NCBI GenBank assembly: GCA_026994735.1
Contig: JALWQD010000340.1
Location: forward strand, 1 to 12,043
DNA: 12,043 nucleotides
From: Gammaproteobacteria bacterium
GTDB taxonomy: Bacteria; Pseudomonadota; Gammaproteobacteria; SZUA-140
Direction: 5' to 3'
The notes beneath the pieces are model-generated. The model searched no databases and was not told the origin of the DNA. It saw only the letters and a program-made list of their open reading frames with translations. Position 1 is the first letter of the stretch. Each line of letters starts with the position of its first letter. Below are positions 6,665-12,043 of the stretch, in pieces. Made by a program: the position numbers and the translations under genes.

Positions 6665-7624
6665 ATGAATATGTCAACAATTCGATTCAGGGCTGTCACG
6701 GCCACGATATTGACGGCAGGGATGATGATTGCTGCCAATGCCGTACAGGCAAAGACAGTCAATGTGACTTTTACGGCCAAGGAAACGAAGGTCGCCATTG
6801 ATAATAAGGGCACGATGTATCCGGCATGGACCTTCGATGGCATGATTCCCGGCAAGGTTGTGCGTGTTACCGAAGGTGATGTTGTTGATTTCAAGCTGGT
6901 TAACCCGAAGACAAATAAAAATTCACATTCGATCGATTTTCATGCGGCAGAAGTGGATGTTCTGGGTGAGTTTGCACCGGTAAAACCGGGTAAGACAAAG
7001 CACTTCAAGTTTACCGCCAAACGTCCAGGCGTCTATATGTATCACTGCGGTGCATCGACGATGGCACAGCATATTGCCCGGGGTATGTACGGCGTTATTA
7101 TTGTCGACCCGAAGGCGGGTTACTCGAAGGCTTTTCCGAAGCCTGATCGTGAGTATGTACTCATTCAGGGACAGTATTTTCCTAATGCTGACGACAAGGC
7201 TGCAATGATCGAGAACCGTGGCTGGGCCGGGGCACTGATCAATGGAAAAATGTTCAACTACGATCCTGTTCACGACCCTGATGCGACCAAGGTGCTGGTA
7301 TCGAAGCCAGGTGAGCGTGTACGCATTCATTTTGTCAACGCAAACATCAATATGCCAGTTGCTTTCCACCCGATCGCCGGCATCTGGGATCGTGTCTATG
7401 TCAACGGCAACGCCCGTAACACACTTTACGATATCCAGACTTATGGCGTTCCGGTAGCGGCTGCATCGAGTTTTGACCTGGTTTCACCGGCTGATCATGC
7501 AACCAATAATGCCATTGTAGATCACACCATGAGTGCTGCCATGCGCGGGGCTATCACGGTGCTGATGAACAAGCCGGATGCCGACCCGAAAATGGGGCGC
7601 GGTGATAACATCCTGATCCGTTAA
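6665..7624 (+). CDS. nirK: Copper-containing nitrite reductase NirK
   Basis: The 319-residue product reduces nitrite to nitric oxide in the periplasm. An export signal covers about residues 1-29 (ending AVQA). Two cupredoxin domains follow. All ligands of both copper sites can be placed: type 1 H88, C128, H136, M141 (HSIDFH; YMYHCGASTMAQH; GMYG) and type 2 H93, H127, H287 (IVDHTM). The catalytic Asp (D91) and His (H235, in VAFHPIAGIWD) are also present. The type 1 loop has seven residues between Cys and His, one fewer than in the classic Alcaligenes-type enzyme. The length (about 310-320) and gene setting match N. europaea NirK. GGGGAGAGG lies just before the ATG; a second ATG two codons on is possible. 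A general multicopper oxidase is unlikely because the trinuclear-site HWHG/HCH pattern is absent. A strong terminator follows. Confidence 0.94.
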   Translation: MNMSTIRFRAVTATILTAGMMIAANAVQAKTVNVTFTAKETKVAIDNKGTMYPAWTFDGMIPGKVVRVTEGDVVDFKLVNPKTNKNSHSIDFHAAEVDVLGEFAPVKPGKTKHFKFTAKRPGVYMYHCGASTMAQHIARGMYGVIIVDPKAGYSKAFPKPDREYVLIQGQYFPNADDKAAMIENRGWAGALINGKMFNYDPVHDPDATKVLVSKPGERVRIHFVNANINMPVAFHPIAGIWDRVYVNGNARNTLYDIQTYGVPVAAASSFDLVSPADHATNNAIVDHTMSAAMRGAITVLMNKPDADPKMGRGDNILIR

Positions 7625-7647
7625 GAGGTCGACCATCTTTACCGGTT

Positions 7648-7672
7648 GAGGGGCTTCGGCCCCTCTTTTTTT
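7648..7672 (+). terminator. Rho-independent terminator after nirK
   Basis: A 7-bp GC-rich stem GAGGGGC (7648-7654) / GCCCCTC (7659-7665) is closed by a TTCG tetraloop with a C-G closing pair and followed by seven Ts, then another T run after GC. It lies 24 bp after the nirK stop and ends the ncgABC-nirK unit. Confidence 0.95.
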
Positions 7673-7791
7673 GCTTTTTTGTCACTGTTTACGGGAACAT
7701 TAGGCGTCCTTGCAGAAGTCTGGCCGGTGAGGTTGCAACAGGATCTGTTATCATAAGGGTTTAATAGCCAAGCAGATTACTCAGGATTATC

Positions 7792-9939
7792 TTGTCTAGT
7801 ATAGCCAAAGACATTTTCACTTATCCCCGCTACTGGGCAGAATGCTATGGCACAGCACCCTTTTTACCTATGAGTCGGGCCGAGATGGACAGGCTCGGTT
7901 GGGATAGCTGTGACATCATTATCGTCAGTGGTGATGCCTATGTTGATCATCCCAGCTTTGGTATGGCAGTCATCGGTCGTTTGCTTGAGGCTCAGGGCTT
8001 TCGTGTCGGTATTATCGCCCAGCCGGATTGGCAAAGCTGCGATGATTTTATGGCCCTCGGACGACCAAACCTGTTTTTCGGTGTTACTGCCGGCAATATG
8101 GATTCCCTGATTAATCGTTACACGGCCGATCTGCGCTTGCGCAGTGATGATGCCTATACTCCCGACGGTATCGCTGGCAAGCGCCCTGATCGCTCTGTCA
8201 TTGTCTATAGTCAGCGTTGTCGTGAGGCTTATTATGATTGCCCGATTGTTATCGGCGGCATCGAGGCGAGTCTGCGCCGGATTGCTCAATATGACTATTG
8301 GAGTGATCAGGTCAGGCGCTCGGTATTGATTGATGCCGGAGCCGATATCCTGCTTTTTGGCAATGCCGAACGGGCTCTTACGGAAGTGGCGCATGCGCTC
8401 TCCCTTGGACGAGCACTGAATGAGCTGACTGATATTCGCGGTACCGCCATTGTGCTCAAGGACAGCCCTTGTGGTCATGACTGGCTCGAGGTCGATTCCA
8501 GCCGTATCGATTGGCCGGGACGTATAGAGGATATGCCCAATCCCTACAGTTTTGACCAAGCCGCAGGTCAATGTCTGCCAGCAAATGAGAAGAGTGCGGA
8601 GGCGACAACGGTAACGATTGTACCGATGCCACTACTGCGACGATTACGTACTGATGCACGACCACGGTATGTGCGTTTGCCTTCGTTTGAAAAGGTCCGC
8701 AATGACAAGGCACTTTATGCCCACGCCTCCCGGGTACTGCATCTGGAATCAAATCCCGGTAATGCCCGGCCGCTGATCCAGCGTCACGGCCATCAACAGG
8801 TCTGGATCAACCCGCCACCGTTGCCTTTGTCGACCGAAGAACTCGATGGCGTTTTTGATCTGCCATACCAGCGACGGCCTCATCCGCAGTATGGTGATGC
8901 CCGTATTGCAGCCTATGAGATGATCCGTTTTTCAGTCAATATCATGCGGGGTTGTTTTGGTGGCTGCACCTTTTGTTCCATAACCGAACATGAAGGACGT
9001 ATCATTCAAAGTCGTTCGGAAGAGTCGATTTTGCGTGAAATCGGTGATATTCGCGACAAGGTTCCAGGTTTTACCGGTACGATTTCCGATCTTGGCGGCC
9101 CGACTGCGAATATGTATCGCCTGCAGTGCAAGGATAAAACGATTGAAGCCAATTGTCGGCGCCTGTCTTGTGTCTATCCCGGTATTTGCAAAAATCTTGA
9201 TACCGATCATCGTCACACAACACAATTGTACCGTAAGGCGCGCAAGATCAAGGGTGTGAAACGTGTCGCGATTGCCTCTGGCCTGCGTTATGACCTGGCG
9301 ATTCGTGATCCGGAATATGTGCGTGAACTGGTTAGTCATCATGTCGGCGGGTATTTGAAAATAGCCCCGGAGCACACCGAAGAAGGCCCGTTAAGCAAAA
9401 TGATGAAGCCATCGATCAGTAGCTTTGAACAATTCAAGAAGATGTTTGACCGCTATTCGCTTGAGGCTGGCAAGGAGCAGTATTTGATCCCTTATTTCAT
9501 TGCCGCACATCCGGGCTGTAACGAGGAGGATATGGTTAATCTGGCGCGTTGGCTGAAGCGTCATGATTTGCGCGTTGATCAGGTGCAGACGTTTTATCCA
9601 TCACCGATGTCTTTGGGGACTGCCATGTACTACTCGGGCAAGGACCCGTTACACAAGGTGCGTTATAAGTCCGGTGATGTGTCTATTCCTCGAACACTGG
9701 AAGAGAGGCGCTTGCAGAAAGCCTTGCTCCGTTACCATGATCCCAAGAATGCCGATAGGCTACGGCAAGCGCTGCGGCAGATGGGGCGATCTGAGCTAAT
9801 TGGTGATGGGCCGCGTTGTTTGGTCGCTGCTGCGTCAGAGGGTGCTGTTGTGCGTCGTGGTCGACCATTACCAAGCGGGCGGAAGCCACGACGTGGCAAT
9901 CGTTCGCAGTCACCTGTGCGGAAACCGCGGCGGCATTGA
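7792..9939 (+). CDS. ygiQ: YgiQ family radical SAM protein
   Basis: The 715-residue product matches E. coli YgiQ along its whole length, for example WDSCDIIIVSGDAYVDHPSF, GVTAGNMDSLINRYTAD and GGYLKIAPEHTEEGPLSKMM. The radical SAM cluster motif CFGGCTFC (C388, C392, C395) lies in the middle, after the N-terminal YgiQ domain. Such enzymes use a [4Fe-4S] cluster to cleave S-adenosylmethionine; the substrate of YgiQ is not known to me. The start is TTG at 7792, with AGGA 5 bp upstream; the resulting MSSIAKDIFTYPRYW lines up with the E. coli N-terminus. The last 30 residues are rich in Arg and Lys, as is common in the family. It stands alone: a terminator precedes it and about 190 bp follow before ilvI. 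No clear promoter is visible in 7673-7791. Confidence 0.95.
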   Translation: MSSIAKDIFTYPRYWAECYGTAPFLPMSRAEMDRLGWDSCDIIIVSGDAYVDHPSFGMAVIGRLLEAQGFRVGIIAQPDWQSCDDFMALGRPNLFFGVTAGNMDSLINRYTADLRLRSDDAYTPDGIAGKRPDRSVIVYSQRCREAYYDCPIVIGGIEASLRRIAQYDYWSDQVRRSVLIDAGADILLFGNAERALTEVAHALSLGRALNELTDIRGTAIVLKDSPCGHDWLEVDSSRIDWPGRIEDMPNPYSFDQAAGQCLPANEKSAEATTVTIVPMPLLRRLRTDARPRYVRLPSFEKVRNDKALYAHASRVLHLESNPGNARPLIQRHGHQQVWINPPPLPLSTEELDGVFDLPYQRRPHPQYGDARIAAYEMIRFSVNIMRGCFGGCTFCSITEHEGRIIQSRSEESILREIGDIRDKVPGFTGTISDLGGPTANMYRLQCKDKTIEANCRRLSCVYPGICKNLDTDHRHTTQLYRKARKIKGVKRVAIASGLRYDLAIRDPEYVRELVSHHVGGYLKIAPEHTEEGPLSKMMKPSISSFEQFKKMFDRYSLEAGKEQYLIPYFIAAHPGCNEEDMVNLARWLKRHDLRVDQVQTFYPSPMSLGTAMYYSGKDPLHKVRYKSGDVSIPRTLEERRLQKALLRYHDPKNADRLRQALRQMGRSELIGDGPRCLVAAASEGAVVRRGRPLPSGRKPRRGNRSQSPVRKPRRH

Positions 9940-10133
9940 ATTGTAGTCACTTCTTGGCGTTACAGACAGGGCGCATGGCGATTGGGGTTGCAAGTGTTTT
10001 GCTATCTTTTTTTGCACAGAGTGATTAGAATGGATCGCTTAATTTTTGGCCATCGTTTTCCGGTTGTCGTGGCGGCATCACGCTGTCGGTAATCGGAGAG
10101 GCATGAATCAGCAGGCAAGTGAGGTAAGGCAGC

Positions 10134-11834
10134 GTGGAGTTAAGCGGCGCAGAGATTATCGTCAAGTTTTTGAAGGACGAGGGAGTCTCCCATCTTTTCG
10201 GCTACCCTGGCGGGGCCGTTCTACATATCTATGATGCGCTCTATCAGCAAGAGGATGTTGAACATATCCTTGTGCGGCATGAGCAGGGAGCTGTCCATGC
10301 TGCCGATGGTTATGCGCGCTCGACCGGCCGCCCCGGTGTCGCCCTGGTGACCTCCGGCCCTGGGGCGACAAATGCCATTACCGGTATTGCCACCGCTTAT
10401 ATGGATTCGATCCCGCTGGTTGTCTTGACCGGCCAGGTACCGAAGACGCTGATCGGCAATGATGCTTTTCAGGAAGTGGATTCTGTGGGCATTACCCGTC
10501 CCTGCGTGAAGCATAATTTCCTTGTCAAGGAAATCGGGGATTTGGCCGAGACCTTGAAAAAGGCCTTTTATATCGCTACGACGGGCAGGCCTGGGCCTGT
10601 CGTTGTCGATATCCCCAAGGATGTGACCGCCGAGAAGACTGCGTATGTCTATCCCGAGAAGGTCAAAATGCGTTCTTATAACCCTGTCGAGAAAGGCCAT
10701 TCCGGGCAGATTCGCAAGGCCGTGGAATTGCTGCTGGCGGCTAAGCAGCCGATGATTTATACCGGCGGTGGTATCATTCTCGGTGGTGGCAGCGATGCCT
10801 TGACGGCAATGACACGTCGGCTCGGTTACCCGATCACCAATACCTTGATGGGTTTGGGTGCCTATCCCGCTACTGACCCCCAGTTTCTCGGGATGCTTGG
10901 CATGCATGGTACCTATGAAGCCAATATGTCGATGCATAACTGCGATGTTCTGTTAGCCATCGGTGCCCGTTTTGATGATCGGGTCACGGGCAATGTTGAC
11001 AAGTTTTGCCCGCATGCGAAGATTATTCATGTTGACATCGATCCTTCATCGATCTCGAAGAATGTCCGTGTCGATATTCCGATCGTTGGCACCGTTCAGC
11101 ATGTGATTGCCGAAATGATGCAACTACTTGACAAGCAGATGAGCGAGTCATTGCCCGATAAAGAGGCCTTGGCGCAATGGTGGCAGCAAATTGAAGAATG
11201 GCGTGCCAAGGACTGTCTGTCCTATGATCGCGACAGCGATACCATCAAGCCCCAGTCTGTTGTTGAAGCGCTGTATCAGGTGACGGCAGGAGATGCCTTT
11301 ATTACTTCGGATGTTGGTCAGCACCAGATGTGGGCTGCCCAGTTCTATAAATTTGACAAGCCCTTCCGCTGGATCAATTCCGGTGGTTTGGGGACCATGG
11401 GCTTTGGTTTGCCGGCGGCAATGGGCGCACAACTGGCAAATCCTGATGCAACTGTTGCCTGCATCACCGGTGAAGGCAGTATCCAGATGTGCATTCAGGA
11501 ACTGTCAACCTGTCGTCAGTATGCTTTGCCGATCAAGATTGTCAATCTTAATAACCGTTATTTGGGTATGGTGCGGCAATGGCAAGAGTTTTTCTACCAG
11601 GGCCGTTATGCCATGTCTTATATGGATGCGCTGCCCGATTTCGTTAAACTGGCTGAAAGTTATGGTCATGTCGGTCTGCGTATCGATAAACCCGCCGATG
11701 TTCAGCCCGCTCTGGAAGAGGCAATGGCACTGAAGGATCGTCTGGTTTTTCTCGATTTTCAGACGGACCAGATGGAAAATGTTTACCCCATGATTCCTGC
11801 AGGTGCGGGCCTCAACGAGATGATTCTGGTATGA
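10134..11834 (+). CDS. ilvI: Acetolactate synthase, large (catalytic) subunit
   Basis: The 566-residue thiamine-diphosphate enzyme joins two pyruvates to acetolactate, or pyruvate and 2-oxobutyrate to acetohydroxybutyrate, in valine, leucine and isoleucine synthesis. Domains in order are the PYR domain (FGYPGGAV; catalytic Glu E50 in RHEQGAVH), the central FAD-binding domain (LGMLGMHGTYEANM, GARFDDRVTG) and the PP domain. The usual GDG...NN thiamine/Mg motif reads GEGS (446-449) with NN at 473-474, so Asp is replaced by Glu447. The overall sequence is very close to E. coli IlvI (574 residues). The start is GTG at 10134, with GAGGTAAGG just upstream; it yields the MELSGAEIIVKFL typical of the family, and no in-frame ATG is near. 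The stop overlaps the ilvH start. I see no leader peptide rich in Ile, Val or Leu upstream. Confidence 0.96.
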   Translation: MELSGAEIIVKFLKDEGVSHLFGYPGGAVLHIYDALYQQEDVEHILVRHEQGAVHAADGYARSTGRPGVALVTSGPGATNAITGIATAYMDSIPLVVLTGQVPKTLIGNDAFQEVDSVGITRPCVKHNFLVKEIGDLAETLKKAFYIATTGRPGPVVVDIPKDVTAEKTAYVYPEKVKMRSYNPVEKGHSGQIRKAVELLLAAKQPMIYTGGGIILGGGSDALTAMTRRLGYPITNTLMGLGAYPATDPQFLGMLGMHGTYEANMSMHNCDVLLAIGARFDDRVTGNVDKFCPHAKIIHVDIDPSSISKNVRVDIPIVGTVQHVIAEMMQLLDKQMSESLPDKEALAQWWQQIEEWRAKDCLSYDRDSDTIKPQSVVEALYQVTAGDAFITSDVGQHQMWAAQFYKFDKPFRWINSGGLGTMGFGLPAAMGAQLANPDATVACITGEGSIQMCIQELSTCRQYALPIKIVNLNNRYLGMVRQWQEFFYQGRYAMSYMDALPDFVKLAESYGHVGLRIDKPADVQPALEEAMALKDRLVFLDFQTDQMENVYPMIPAGAGLNEMILV

Positions 11835-12043
11835 ATAAGCGACATATCATTTCCATTTTAATGGAAAATGAGGCGGGTGCCTTGTCCCGGGTAGCCGGGC
11901 TTTTCTCAGCCCGTGGCTACAATATTGAAAGCCTGACCGTTGCCCCGACTGAGGATGCGACGATGTCAAGAATGACGCTGGTGACCTCGGGATCGGAAGC
12001 TGTTGTTGAACAAATAACAAAACAACTCAATAAGTTAATTGAT
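11831..12043 (+). CDS. ilvH: Acetolactate synthase, small (regulatory) subunit (3' partial)
   Basis: The first 71 codons are visible and the frame is open to the window end. The product begins MNKRHIISILMENEAGALSR, then GLFSARGYNIESLTVAPTED and QLNKLID, the N-terminal ACT domain of IlvH/IlvN. The family member has about 160 residues, so more than half is missing. The subunit binds valine for feedback inhibition and activates the catalytic subunit. Its ATG overlaps the ilvI stop by four bases (ATGA), the usual coupled arrangement of ilvIH. Confidence 0.95.
   Translation, partial: MNKRHIISILMENEAGALSRVAGLFSARGYNIESLTVAPTEDATMSRMTLVTSGSEAVVEQITKQLNKLID

Noticed and set aside
7733..7754. Promoter-like TTGCAA and TATCAT before ygiQ
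   Set aside because: The spacing is only 10 bp, far from the 16-18 bp needed.
7864..8571. Long open frame (235 codons) on the - strand inside ygiQ
   Set aside because: ygiQ on the + strand is unambiguous across this stretch; the antisense frame shows no domain or signal.
10046..10234. Possible ilv leader peptide or small gene before ilvI
   Set aside because: The frames here have no run of Ile, Val or Leu codons and no attenuator hairpin with a T tract, and they run into ilvI out of frame.
10221..10937. Long open frame (238 codons) on the - strand inside ilvI
   Set aside because: It is a shadow of the clear acetolactate synthase gene.
1..12043. CRISPR array, tRNA or rRNA genes, insertion sequences
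   Set aside because: No regularly spaced repeats, no cloverleaf or rRNA-like sequence, and no transposase or terminal inverted repeats were seen.

Overview
The window looks like chromosomal DNA of a Pseudomonadota bacterium, most likely gamma- or betaproteobacterial. YgiQ and the acetolactate synthase pair closely resemble the E. coli proteins, and the copper/haem cluster has the gene order known from the ammonia oxidiser Nitrosomonas europaea. I cannot name the genus. A respiratory or lithotrophic life style is plausible but is an inference. All genes lie on the + strand.

Region 1 (1-3929) is the 3' part of an operon for a membrane-bound complex related to hydrogenase-4 and complex I. It holds a 5'-truncated hyfE-like gene, a hyfF-like (NuoL/M/N-type) gene, a hyfG-like large subunit and a hyfI-like (NuoB-type) small subunit. 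The genes overlap or nearly touch. The main point is that the large subunit lacks all four cysteines that hold the NiFe centre in true hydrogenases, while the small subunit keeps its iron-sulfur cysteines and the membrane subunit keeps its proton-pumping residues. This fits an 'energy-converting hydrogenase-related' (Ehr-type) complex with an unknown electron reaction rather than a hydrogenase. No hyfH-like ferredoxin gene lies between G and I.

Region 2 (3930-4440) is a gene-free stretch of about 500 bp. It holds a candidate terminator for region 1, a second hairpin, a sigma70-type promoter, and a 23-bp NsrR-like operator that covers the expected transcription start of region 3.

Region 3 (4441-7665) matches the ncgABC-nirK cluster of N. 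europaea: a two-domain multicopper oxidase, a dihaem cytochrome c, a monohaem cytochrome c and a copper nitrite reductase, all with export signals. It ends in a textbook UUCG-loop terminator. Together these make a periplasmic copper/haem module for nitrite reduction or nitrite/NO tolerance. The operator suggests de-repression by NO or nitrite through NsrR.

Region 4 (7792-12043) is housekeeping: a ygiQ-type radical SAM gene, then ilvI and the start of ilvH (acetolactate synthase, branched-chain amino acid synthesis), which is cut off by the window end.
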